A stretch of 64,000 bases of DNA from Homoserinibacter sp. YIM 151385 (GTDB lineage Bacteria > Actinomycetota > Actinomycetes > Actinomycetales > Microbacteriaceae): NCBI RefSeq assembly GCF_027912415.1, contig NZ_CP115175.1, positions 2,294,001-2,358,000 of the forward strand, read 5' to 3'. This document shows, one piece after another, positions 23,692 through 30,809 of this stretch; within the stretch, counting starts at the first letter, position 1, and each line of letters begins with the position of its first letter. Below the pieces are notes generated by a model. The model searched no databases. It saw only the letters and a list, made by a program, of their open reading frames with translations, and had not been told where the DNA came from. Made by a program: the position numbers and the translations under genes.

Positions 23692-24688
23692 GGCGGCGCC
23701 CCGGCGGCAGCTCGCCCGAGCCGCGCTCGATGAGCTCGAGCGGCACGAGCGCCGGCCCCGGCGCGGGCACGTCGCCGAAGAGCGCGAGCAGGGATGCGGC
23801 GGCGCGCCGGCCGATCGCCTCCGCCCGGTGGTCGATCACCGTGATCGCCGGCACGAGCGCATCCGACATCGCGAAGTCGCCGAAGCCGATCATGGCGACA
23901 TCCGTCCGGTCGGCGGAATGGAGGGCCGCGATGACGCCGAGCGTCGTGAGGCGCGAGGCGCTGAAGATCGCGGTCGGCGGGTCGTCGAGGGCGAGCAGCT
24001 CGCGGGTCGCCCGCGCGGCGTCGAGCGGGGTGAGCGTCGCGCGCAGCAGCCGCTCGTCGTCGGGCTCGACCCCCGCGGCACGGAGCGCGTCGTGGTAGCC
24101 GTCGATGCGGTCGCGGGCCGGCTGGATGAGCGTCGGGTCGCCGATGTACGCGATGCGGCGGTGGCCTCGCGCCGCGAAGTGCTCGATCGCGATGCGGGCG
24201 CCGAAGCGGTCGTCGACCTTGACGGTCTCCATGACCTCCTCCGGCACGTCGCGGTCGATCGCGACGACGGGGACCGCCGAGTCCTGCGCCCACGGCGCAT
24301 CGCGTCCGGCGGGGCTGAAGATGAGGCCCGCGACCCGGCGGCGCCGCATCTGCTCCACGACGCGCGCCTCGACCTCCGGGTCGCGATGGCTGCTCGCGAC
24401 CATGACGAGGTAGCCGTGGGCGGCCATCTCGGCCTCGACCGCCTGGGCGGCCTCCGCGAAGAACGGGTCGTCGAGCGAGTCGATGATGACCGCGACGGCC
24501 CGATCCCGTGCGCCGCGCAGCGAGCGCGCCATGCTGTCGGGCACGTAGTCGAGCTCGGCGATCGCGTCGAGCACCTTCTTGCGGGTGCGCTCCGAGATGC
24601 TGGGGAAGTCGTTCATGACGCGCGAGACCGTCTTCATGCTGACGCCCGCCGCCGCGGCGACGTCGCCCAGCGTCGTCCGATCTGCCAC
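23675..24688 (-). CDS. LacI-family transcriptional regulator
   Basis: 337 aa from GTG 24688, preceded by GAGGAGG. The helix-turn-helix is LGDVAAAAGVSMKTVSRVMN, followed by the hinge YVPDSMARSLRG. The periplasmic-binding-like sensor domain has VVAIDRDVPEE and AIFSASRLTTLG. It converges with the kinase gene and overlaps it by 17 bp, so antisense interference between the two ends is possible. A TAGGTT -10 candidate lies at 24731-24736 on the minus strand. Its targets are probably the catabolic operons upstream, but no clear LacI palindrome was found there. Confidence 0.9.
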   Translation of the reverse strand: MADRTTLGDVAAAAGVSMKTVSRVMNDFPSISERTRKKVLDAIAELDYVPDSMARSLRGARDRAVAVIIDSLDDPFFAEAAQAVEAEMAAHGYLVMVASSHRDPEVEARVVEQMRRRRVAGLIFSPAGRDAPWAQDSAVPVVAIDRDVPEEVMETVKVDDRFGARIAIEHFAARGHRRIAYIGDPTLIQPARDRIDGYHDALRAAGVEPDDERLLRATLTPLDAARATRELLALDDPPTAIFSASRLTTLGVIAALHSADRTDVAMIGFGDFAMSDALVPAITVIDHRAEAIGRRAAASLLALFGDVPAPGPALVPLELIERGSGELPPGRRLSSAS

Positions 24689-24785
24689 GCCGGACCTCCT
24701 CGCGGAGGGCCGCAGTCGGCCCCCGGCTCGAACCTACACGGCGCGCTCAGGTGAGCGCGGGCGGCAGTGCCGGGCGTCGCAGCAT

Positions 24786-24893
24786 GGCGTGGATTCAGGA
24801 TCCGGCGGTGCGCCGATGCTCGTCGGCCCGGAGCCGCGTGCGCGCGGCGGGAGCCCTCCCGGTGCGGTCCGTCGTCGCTCCTGAATCCGCGCC
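24786..24893. repeat. Long hairpin repeat, unit 3
   Basis: Opens with GGCGTGGATTCAGGA and closes with TCCTGAATCCGCGCC; one G:U-type change in the outer stem. About 108 bp, related to units 1, 2 and 4. Confidence 0.78.
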
Positions 24894-24990
24894 GGGCTCA
24901 GCTGCCGAGCAGCCCGATGCCGCCCGGCTGTCAGAGCAGGATCCAGTCCTCCCGCACCCCGTCTCGCGCGACGCGGGGTCGCTCGGGAGT

Positions 24991-25087
24991 GGCGCGGATT
25001 CAGGATCCCGCGGCCGATGGGGGCGATCCGGGCCGCGACGGCGGGCGTGCGGCCGCCCGGAGCCGGCCGCGGTCCTGAACCCGCGCC
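24991..25087. repeat. Long hairpin repeat, unit 4
   Basis: Opens with GGCGCGGATTCAGGA and closes with TCCTGAACCCGCGCC. The inner stem pairs CCGCGGCCG with CGGCCGCGG. About 97 bp; it stands 97 bp after unit 3, so the repeats again come as a pair. Confidence 0.8.
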
Positions 25088-25176
25088 GCCGCGACGGCGT
25101 CCCGCGCCCGGCCCTCGCGACGTCCGCGGGAGCTGGGAGTCGCCGCCGCGGCGCGCCCGGGGTCCGAGGCCGCGCC

Positions 25177-25182
25177 TACCGT
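25177..25182 (+). promoter_or_regulatory. -10 box (TACCGT) of a leaderless transcript
   Basis: TACCGT ends 7 nt before ATG 25190 and no ribosome site is present, so the SQR mRNA probably starts at its start codon. Confidence 0.55.
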
Positions 25183-25189
25183 GGCGGAC

Positions 25190-26389
25190 ATGCAGGCAGC
25201 AGCGCATGACCACCACGCCGTGCTCGTCGTCGGCGGCGGCAACGGCGGCTCGTCGACCGCCGGGCGCCTCCGCCGGGCCGGCGTCGAGGATGTCGCGATC
25301 ATCGAGCCGCGCCCCCGGCACCTCTATCAGCCGCTGTTCTCGCACGTCGCCGGCGGGACGGCGCGCGCGAGCCGGGCGAGCCGACCGCAGGAGGACGCGC
25401 TGCCCCGCGGGGTGCGCTGGATCCGGGACGCGGTCGTCGCCGTCGATCCCGGCGCGCGGGAGGTCGAGCTCGAGTCGGGGGCGCGCGTCGGCTACGGACA
25501 GCTCGTCCTCGCGCCCGGGATGCGGCGCCGCTGGGATCTGATCCCGGGCCTCGCGGAGGCGATCGAGACGCCGGCCGTCTCCTCCCATTACGAGTTGCCG
25601 CTGGCCGCGAAGACCTCCCGCCTGCTCCGCGATCTCCACCGGGGCACGGTCGTCTTCACCGAGCCCGCGGGCCCCGCGAGCTGCGCGGGCGCCTCGCAGA
25701 AGCCCATGTACCTCGCCTGCGACCACTGGCGGCGCCTGGGGGTGCTCGACGACATCCGCGTGGTGCTCGTCGTCCCGACGCCGACGCCCTTCGGAATCCC
25801 CATGATCGACGAGGAGCTCAGCCGGAAGATCGACGAGTACGGGATCGAGGTCCGCTTCGGCGCCGAGCTCGTCGCGGTCGAGGGCGAGGCGCGCGTCGCG
25901 GTCGTCCGCGGGCGCGACGGCGTCGAGGAGCGGATCGGGTTCGATGTGCTCAACGCCGTGCCGCCGCAGCGCGCGCCCGAGTGGATCGCCGAGTCGGGGC
26001 TCGGCGACGCCGCCGGCTTCGCCGACGTCGATCCCGAGCTGCTGCGCCACCGACGGCATCCCGAGATCTGGGCGCTCGGCGACGCCGCCGAGACGGGCGC
26101 CTCGCGCTCGGGCGGCGCCCTGCGCAAGCAGACGAAGGCGCTCGCCGAGAACCTGGCGGCGGTGCTCGCCGGGCGCCGCCCCGCATCCCGCTATTACGGG
26201 TACTCGGTGGCGCCCTTCACGGTCTCGCGCCGCAGCGTGGTCTTCGCCGAGTTCGATCGCGAGCTGCGGCAGCGGCCGACCGTGCCGGGGTGGCGGGGGC
26301 TCGCCCGCGAGCGGACCCTCACCTGGATCCTGGATCGGCACGTGCTGCCGCGCGTCTACTGGCACCTCATCACGAAGGGGCGGGCCTGA
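25190..26389 (+). CDS. sqr: Sulfide:quinone oxidoreductase (type II, SQOR-like)
   Basis: 399 aa FAD-dependent disulfide oxidoreductase. The FAD loop VVGGGNGGSSTAGRL is at the N-terminus, HLYQPLF is the signature near residue 45, and the redox-active cysteine sits in SCAGASQKPMYL. That motif is characteristic of type II SQRs, including the mitochondrial enzyme. A C-terminal helical tail (HVLPRVYWHLITKG) could provide membrane contact. It oxidises sulfide at the membrane and reduces the quinone pool, detoxifying sulfide. The usual partners (rhodanese, persulfide dioxygenase, CstR-type repressor) are not adjacent. The start is the leaderless ATG; a GTG 9 bases upstream is an alternative. Confidence 0.85.
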   Translation: MQAAAHDHHAVLVVGGGNGGSSTAGRLRRAGVEDVAIIEPRPRHLYQPLFSHVAGGTARASRASRPQEDALPRGVRWIRDAVVAVDPGAREVELESGARVGYGQLVLAPGMRRRWDLIPGLAEAIETPAVSSHYELPLAAKTSRLLRDLHRGTVVFTEPAGPASCAGASQKPMYLACDHWRRLGVLDDIRVVLVVPTPTPFGIPMIDEELSRKIDEYGIEVRFGAELVAVEGEARVAVVRGRDGVEERIGFDVLNAVPPQRAPEWIAESGLGDAAGFADVDPELLRHRRHPEIWALGDAAETGASRSGGALRKQTKALAENLAAVLAGRRPASRYYGYSVAPFTVSRRSVVFAEFDRELRQRPTVPGWRGLARERTLTWILDRHVLPRVYWHLITKGRA

Positions 26390-26399
26390 CCGGTCTGAG

Positions 26400-26429
26400 G
26401 GCGGGCGGCGCGGTTCCTGGACGCCCGCC
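26400..26429 (+). terminator. Hairpin after the SQR gene
   Basis: GGCGGGCG pairs with CGCCCGCC (8 bp) across a 14-nt loop, starting about 10 bp after the stop. A weak terminator candidate. Confidence 0.4.
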
Positions 26430-26460
26430 GACTGCCGGCCCCCCGCGGTCGGATCGCGCC

Positions 26461-26466
26461 TAGCGT
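26461..26466 (+). promoter_or_regulatory. -10 box (TAGCGT) of a leaderless transcript
   Basis: TAGCGT ends 6 nt before ATG 26473, with no ribosome site between. Confidence 0.55.
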
Positions 26467-26472
26467 CGCCGC

Positions 26473-26712
26473 ATGGACATCACCGAGGTCGCCTGGAACG
26501 AGCCCGCCCGCGCGAAGATCCTGGAGGACGCCGATCGCGTGCTCCGCGAGGCGGTGGAGGCGGTCGCCGCCTCGCACGGCGGGGGCGACTCCGACGAGAT
26601 CTTCCAGGAGCTGACCTCCCGGCTCAAGGACCGCTTCATCGACTTCGAGCCGGGGCCGGACCTGCGCCGCTACGCCGACGCGATCGCATCGGGCGAGCTC
26701 GGCGGGAGCTGA
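26473..26712 (+). CDS. Small conserved-looking protein of unknown function
   Basis: 79 aa, acidic and predicted mostly helical. It begins MDITEVAWNEPARAKILEDA, with a helix from about 12 to 35 and a second part, EIFQELTSRLKDRFIDFEPG, typical of small soluble actinobacterial proteins. No domain is recognised and no cysteines, signal or membrane segment are seen. The codon pattern is like its neighbours (strong GC at third positions), and the leaderless promoter just before the ATG supports it as a real gene. It stands alone between the SQR and the Imm5-like gene. Confidence 0.65.
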   Translation: MDITEVAWNEPARAKILEDADRVLREAVEAVAASHGGGDSDEIFQELTSRLKDRFIDFEPGPDLRRYADAIASGELGGS

Positions 26713-26861
26713 TCCCCGCCGAGCCGCCGCGAGCGGGCCGGCCGCTCAGCCGCGCCGTACCGCGTGCGCGGATGCGGAGGTCCGGGCCCGAGCGCGTCCC
26801 GCACACGCTTCCGGAGGCGATTCTCCGAGTCGCGGTCCGCGGCGCGCGAGATGATGGCGGC

Positions 26862-27392
26862 ATGCTCTCCCCGCAGTCGCTGAGCGAGTCCGACCGCCGT
26901 CTCGTCGCCGCCTGGGCGGCCGACTGCGCCGAGCGCGTCCTGCCGGTCTTCGAGGCGCAGGGCTCGGGCGATGCGCGGCCCGCGGATGCGATCGCGCGCG
27001 CCCGCGCGTTCTCTCGCGGCGAGCTCGACGCGGCGGGCGAGATCCGGCGCCGCCTCGAGGCCGGTCGCGCCGCGCACTCGGTCGAGGATCGCGCGGCGGC
27101 CGCGGCGGCGCGCGCGGCGGCGCAGGCGGCCGGCGTCGCCCACATGGGCGCGCACGCGCTCGGCGCGGCCGCCTATGCCGCTCGCGCCGTCGAGCTCTCG
27201 GGCCGCGAGCCCGCGCCCGAGATCGACTGGCAGCTCGCGCGCATGAGCCCCGAGGTCCGCGCCGCGCTGCGCTCGCTCCCGGCCCTCGGCGAGGATGCGG
27301 CCGGCCCGCTCGGCCCCGGGCTGCTCGCCCGCGGCTCGCTCGGCGCGACCATCCGCCGCATCCAGACCGAGCTCGGGCGCGATCCCGCGTGA
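26862..27392 (+). CDS. Imm5-like putative immunity protein (orphan)
   Basis: 176 aa, alanine-rich and helical. It has the Imm-5-like pattern SDRRLVAAWAADCAERVLPVF near the start, RARAFSRGELDAAGEIR, then an alanine-rich helix ending THMGAHALG-like (VAHMGAHALGAAAYAARAV). Proteins with this domain are annotated as immunity partners of polymorphic toxins, mostly from genome context. No toxin gene is adjacent, so that role is doubtful here. The ATG at 26862 has GATGAT 6 nt upstream, a possible leaderless -10. It runs toward the MFS gene and stops 10 bp before that gene ends. Confidence 0.7.
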   Translation: MLSPQSLSESDRRLVAAWAADCAERVLPVFEAQGSGDARPADAIARARAFSRGELDAAGEIRRRLEAGRAAHSVEDRAAAAAARAAAQAAGVAHMGAHALGAAAYAARAVELSGREPAPEIDWQLARMSPEVRAALRSLPALGEDAAGPLGPGLLARGSLGATIRRIQTELGRDPA

Positions 27393-27402
27393 GCGCGCCG
27401 GG

Positions 27403-28599
27403 TCAGTCGGCGGGCGACATCGCGCCGACGGCCGACCGGGTCCGGGCACCGGCGCCCCCGAGCCCGATCGCCGCGCCGACGGCGATGGCGGCGGCACCCG
27501 CGGCGACGGCGATGGCGAGGCCCTGCTCCTCGATGACGAGGCCGAGGACCGCGGCGCCCGCGGCCTGACCGGCGACGAGCAGGATGAAGAGCAGCGCGGT
27601 CCCGCCGGCGGCGCGGGCGGGATCCAGCTCGGCGGTCCAGGCGATCAGCGCGCCGGTCGCGGTCGTGTAGCCCCATCCGAAGACCGCGCACGCCGCGATG
27701 GCGACGGGGAGGGCGGCGGGTGCGAGGGCGAGGGCGAGGCTCGCGGCGGCGGCGAGGCCGCTCGCGAGCATCCAGCTCCGCCGCGCCGGATGCCGCGCGA
27801 GGGCGCGGCTGGTGGCGAGCACGAGGCCGCCGCCGACGCCGATCGCGATCCACGCGCCGGCGGCGCCGCCGGGGTCTGCGCCGGCTCCGAGGAGCAGGCT
27901 GCGCCCGAAGGTCCAGACGGCGGCGGAGCCGGCGCCGAGCAGGACCGCCCCCATGAGAAGCGGCAGATGGACGTGCCCCAGGGGAGGTCCGGTGCGCGCG
28001 GTCCGCGCCGAGCCGCCACCGCCCCGCGGCACGGGCACGAGCACCGCGTCGGCCGCGAGGAGCAGCGCCGCCGCGAGGACGGCGACGGCGGCCGAGACCC
28101 ACCAGGCGGCCCGCCAGTCGGGCAGGAGCACGAGCGCGAGGGCTCCCGCCGCGACGAGGCCCGGCCCCGTGCCGGAGTTCGCGATCGCCTGCGCCGCCGG
28201 GCCGGCATCCCGCTGCTGGAGGAGCCGCACGACGGCGGGCGAGGCGAGGCCGGCCCCCGCAGAGCTCAGGATCGCGGCCGCCGCGAGTGCGTCCGATCCG
28301 GCGGCCGCCGCCATGCCGGCCGCGCCAGTCGCAGCGGTGAGTCCTGCGCCGGCCACGACGATGCGGGGATGCCGCGGCGCGAGCCGGGCGCCCGTCGCGG
28401 CCCCGAGGCAGTAGACGAGCGAGCCGCCGCCCGCGACGAGGCCGACGGCGGAGGCGTCGAGGCCGAGCTCGGCCCGCATCTCGGGGGCGTGGAGGCCGGA
28501 GGCGAGGCGGACGAGCCCGTAGGTCGCGGCGATGAGGAGCGTGCTCGCGGCGACCATGGCGGTCGAGGACGATCCCCAAAACAAAAACGTACGTTTCAC
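27403..28599 (-). CDS. MFS transporter
   Basis: 398 aa with about twelve hydrophobic segments and the basic loop RLAPRHPR between segments 2 and 3. No substrate-specific motif is recognised; the nearest type is CynX/Bcr-like drug or small-molecule exporters. The start GTG 28599 is supported by a TAGACT -10 box exactly 6 nt upstream (leaderless). An ATG at 28557 would shorten the first helix. It diverges from a TetR gene 22 bp away, and an AAACGTACGTTT palindrome sits inside its first codons, so a TetR-repressed efflux pump is the natural reading. Confidence 0.85.
   Translation of the reverse strand: MKRTFLFWGSSSTAMVAASTLLIAATYGLVRLASGLHAPEMRAELGLDASAVGLVAGGGSLVYCLGAATGARLAPRHPRIVVAGAGLTAATGAAGMAAAAGSDALAAAAILSSAGAGLASPAVVRLLQQRDAGPAAQAIANSGTGPGLVAAGALALVLLPDWRAAWWVSAAVAVLAAALLLAADAVLVPVPRGGGGSARTARTGPPLGHVHLPLLMGAVLLGAGSAAVWTFGRSLLLGAGADPGGAAGAWIAIGVGGGLVLATSRALARHPARRSWMLASGLAAAASLALALAPAALPVAIAACAVFGWGYTTATGALIAWTAELDPARAAGGTALLFILLVAGQAAGAAVLGLVIEEQGLAIAVAAGAAAIAVGAAIGLGGAGARTRSAVGAMSPAD
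28585..28596. promoter_or_regulatory. TetR-type operator (perfect palindrome)
   Basis: AAACGTACGTTT, a perfect 12-bp palindrome. It overlaps codons 2-5 of the MFS gene and the expected -35 position of the TetR gene, so binding would block both divergent transcripts. Confidence 0.65.
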
Positions 28600-28605
28600 T
28601 TTCTC

Positions 28606-28615
28606 AGTCTAGGGT
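28606..28615. promoter_or_regulatory. Back-to-back -10 boxes of two divergent leaderless promoters
   Basis: AGTCTAGGGT reads TAGGGT rightward (6 nt before TetR ATG 28622) and TAGACT leftward (6 nt before MFS GTG 28599). The two boxes share the central TA, so the promoters cannot both be open at once. Confidence 0.6.
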
Positions 28616-28621
28616 GCAGGC

Positions 28622-29209
28622 ATGACCCTGCGCGCGAGCACCGAGACGAGGATCCTCGACGCCGCCGAGGCGCTCTTCTTCCGGCAGGGGATCGCGTCGA
28701 CCTCGATCGACGCCGTCCTCGGGCTCGCGGGCGTCTCGTCCGCGACCCTGTACCGGGGGTTCGCGAGCAAGGAGGCCCTGCTCGCCGCCGCCCTCGAGCG
28801 GCGGCAGCGCGAGTGGATCGCGGTCTGGGATGCGGCGATCGCCCGTGCCGGATCCGACGTCGATCGCCTCCTCGCGGTGTTCGACGCCCTCGACGAGTTC
28901 CGCGCCGGCGAGCACGGCGCGCGCTGGTGCGCCTTCCTCGGCTCCGCCGCGGAGTACCCCGAGCCGCCCGCCGGGCTCGCCGCCGCGGTCGAGGAGGACA
29001 CCCGCGCACTGCGAGCCCGCCTGCGGGGGCTCGCGCGTCCCCTCGCCGGCGACGGCGCGGACGCGCTCGCCGACGACCTCCTCCTGCTGCTCACCGGCAG
29101 TCTCGCGATGCGCCTGCGCGAGCCCGGCCACGATGCCGCCGCGGCGCGCCGGCTCGCGCGCGGGCTCGTGCTCGGGGCGGAGCGCGACGGGGCGCCCGCG
29201 GGGCGCTGA
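28622..29209 (+). CDS. TetR/AcrR-family transcriptional regulator
   Basis: 195 aa. The N-terminal helix-turn-helix (about 10-55) reads ILDAAEALFFRQGIASTS and then GVSSATLYRGFASKEALL. The C-terminal ligand domain is not specific enough to name an inducer. Divergent from the MFS gene with only 22 bp between starts, it is probably autoregulated through the palindrome at 28585-28596. It ends 6 bp from the convergent MarR gene. Confidence 0.9.
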   Translation: MTLRASTETRILDAAEALFFRQGIASTSIDAVLGLAGVSSATLYRGFASKEALLAAALERRQREWIAVWDAAIARAGSDVDRLLAVFDALDEFRAGEHGARWCAFLGSAAEYPEPPAGLAAAVEEDTRALRARLRGLARPLAGDGADALADDLLLLLTGSLAMRLREPGHDAAAARRLARGLVLGAERDGAPAGR

Positions 29210-29215
29210 TCCCGC

Positions 29216-29716
29216 TCAGCTCTTCCGGCGCCGCCGTGGGGCGGCCGAGCGCGGCGGGGTCGCGCGCATGTGGTCGCGGATCCGCCCCAGCACGTCGCCG
29301 AGCGCCGCCGTGTCGTCGTCGCCGATGGGCTGGAAGAGCAGGGTCTGCAGGAGGGCGATGTGGCCCGGGAACACGGCGGCGAGGACGCCGCGGCCCGCCT
29401 CCGTGATGGCGACGGTCGTGCTGCGCTCGTCGTCGCGCGACGGGGCGCGCGTGACGAGTCCGCGCTGCTCGAGGAGCTGCGCCTGATAGGTGAGGCCGCT
29501 GCGGCTGTAGACGACGCCGTCGGCGAGGTCGGTCATGCGGTGGCTGCCGGCGGGGGCATCGCCGAGCCGCGCGAGGAGCTGGAACTGCACGTAGCTGAGC
29601 TCGCCGGCCTCCCGCAGCTGCTGCTCGACCTGGTGCCGGAGGAGGCTGCTCACCTCGATGAGCGCGAAGTAGGCGCCGAGCTGCGCGGGGTCGAGGGCGG
29701 CGGGCTCCTGCGTCAT
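29216..29716 (-). CDS. MarR-family transcriptional regulator
   Basis: 166 aa. The winged helix-turn-helix (about 45-115) includes RMTDLADGVVYSRSGLTYQAQLLEQRG and the wing RDDERSTTVAITEAG, the standard MarR signature. The arginine-rich tail RRRRKS is unusual. ATG 29716 is 6 nt after a TAGGAT -10 box (minus strand, 29723-29728), so it is leaderless. It diverges from a quinone-oxidoreductase-like gene whose promoter is bracketed by two related palindromes, the probable binding sites. Many MarR proteins of this arrangement respond to phenolics or oxidants. Confidence 0.88.
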   Translation of the reverse strand: MTQEPAALDPAQLGAYFALIEVSSLLRHQVEQQLREAGELSYVQFQLLARLGDAPAGSHRMTDLADGVVYSRSGLTYQAQLLEQRGLVTRAPSRDDERSTTVAITEAGRGVLAAVFPGHIALLQTLLFQPIGDDDTAALGDVLGRIRDHMRATPPRSAAPRRRRKS

Positions 29717-29731
29717 AGCGACATCCTACTG

Positions 29732-29786
29732 TTGCTTCGAATTCGGAACACTGCTATCGTCGCGGTATTGCTTCAGATTCGAAGCA
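29732..29786 (+). promoter_or_regulatory. Promoter with two MarR-type operators
   Basis: -35 TTGCTT (29732-29737), 17-bp spacer, -10 TATCGT (29755-29760). Operator 1 (29733-29750: TGCTTC, GAATTC, GGAACA) covers the -35. Operator 2 (29769-29786: TGCTTC, AGATTC, GAAGCA, with perfectly inverted outer arms) lies just after the start point. Both have the same 6-6-6 layout. Confidence 0.7.
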
Positions 29787-29804
29787 TCAACGAAGGAGAT
29801 CATC

Positions 29805-30743
29805 ATGCAGGCCATCCGCTTCCACCAGGTCGGCGACGCCGACGTGCTCCGCCTCGAGGACGTCGCGCGACCCGAGCCCGCCGCGGGCCAGGTGCGCATC
29901 CGCGTCGCCGGCGCCGCGTTCAACCCGGCCGACGCCGGCATCCGCGCCGGCCGCCTCCCCATCCCGGTCACGCTGCCCCACATCCCCTCCTACGACGTCT
30001 CGGGCACCGTCGACGCGCTCGGCGAGGGCGTGGACTCCCTCGCCGTCGGGGATGCCGTGATCGGATTCCTGCCGATGACGGAGGACGGCGCGGCGGCCGA
30101 GTACGCCATCGCCCCCGCCGAGACGCTGACCGCCGCCCCGACCGGGCTCCCGCTCGCCGATGCCGCGGGCCTCCCCTCCGTCGCGCTCACCGCCCGGCAG
30201 GCGCTCTTCGACGAGGCGGGCCTGGTGTCCGGGCAGCGCGTGCTCATCATGGGCGCGGGCGGGCCGGTGGGCGGCTACGCCGTGCAGCTCGCCGCGCGCG
30301 CCGGCGCGCACGTCATCGCGACGGCGAGTCCCCGCAGCCGCGCCTCCATCGAGGCCTCGGGCGCGCACCAGATCATCGATCACGCCGACGCCTCGCCGCT
30401 CGAGGCGGTCGACGAGCCGGTCAACGTCCTCCTCAACCTCGCCCCCCTCGACCCGGCCGAGCTCGAGGGGCTCGTCGCGCTCGTCCGCGACGGCGGCGTC
30501 CTCGTGAGCACGACCGCGTGGATGCCGGCCCCCGGCGACGAGGCCCGCGGCGTCCGCGGGGTCGTCGTCTACGTCCGCAGCGACCGCGCGCAGCTCGCGG
30601 AGCTCGTTGCGCTCGTCGACGCGGGCGAGCTCCGGGTCGAGATCGCGGAGCGGGTCCCGCTCGCCGAGCTGCCCGCCGTGCACGCGCGCGCGGCGGTCGG
30701 AGCCGTGCACGGCAAGGTGATCGCGCTGCCCGCCGGCGCGTGA
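29805..30743 (+). CDS. NADP-dependent quinone oxidoreductase-like protein (zinc-free MDR family)
   Basis: 312 aa medium-chain dehydrogenase/reductase without zinc ligands. The N-terminal part has VAGAAFNPADAGIRAG and the GroES-like fold. The Rossmann fold (about 145-260) has LIMGAGGPVGGYAVQLA and ATASPRSRASIEA, where serine and arginines suggest NADPH. Relatives reduce quinones or enones, or oxidise unknown alcohols. AAGGAG precedes the ATG. The divergent MarR gene probably controls it. A strong hairpin follows the stop. Confidence 0.87.
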   Translation: MQAIRFHQVGDADVLRLEDVARPEPAAGQVRIRVAGAAFNPADAGIRAGRLPIPVTLPHIPSYDVSGTVDALGEGVDSLAVGDAVIGFLPMTEDGAAAEYAIAPAETLTAAPTGLPLADAAGLPSVALTARQALFDEAGLVSGQRVLIMGAGGPVGGYAVQLAARAGAHVIATASPRSRASIEASGAHQIIDHADASPLEAVDEPVNVLLNLAPLDPAELEGLVALVRDGGVLVSTTAWMPAPGDEARGVRGVVVYVRSDRAQLAELVALVDAGELRVEIAERVPLAELPAVHARAAVGAVHGKVIALPAGA

Positions 30744-30746
30744 GCG

Positions 30747-30798
30747 GCACGACGGCGCCCCCGTCCGAGAGCCGGACGGGGGCGCAGCCGTGTCGTGC
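30747..30798. terminator. Bidirectional terminator between convergent genes
   Basis: GCGCCCCCGTCCG pairs with CGGACGGGGGCGC (13 bp), and an outer CACGAC/GTCGTG stem extends it. It lies between the quinone-oxidoreductase stop and the membrane-protein stop. Confidence 0.75.
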
Positions 30799-30809
30799 GG
30801 AGCGGCGGC

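Larger units (their letters stand above)
24689..25189. other. Divergent gene-free region with two long hairpin repeats
   Basis: 501 bp between the LacI start and the SQR start. It holds hairpin units 3 and 4 and the two outward promoters. Short open frames inside the repeats have no credible start or family and look non-coding. Confidence 0.7.

Noticed and set aside
24767-25078. Short open frames inside the second hairpin pair
   Set aside because: They have no ribosome site or leaderless box, change frame between the repeats and are Arg/Pro/Ala-rich, as expected from translated GC-rich hairpins.
12519-25087. CRISPR array or insertion-sequence ends
   Set aside because: There are only two widely spaced pairs of inverted units, no regular direct repeats with spacers, no cas genes and no transposase. 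They are better described as hairpin repeats.
28557-28599. ATG 28557 as the MFS start
   Set aside because: It has no ribosome site and would remove part of the first membrane helix, whereas GTG 28599 has a -10 box at the usual leaderless distance. It stays possible if the operator palindrome proves non-coding.
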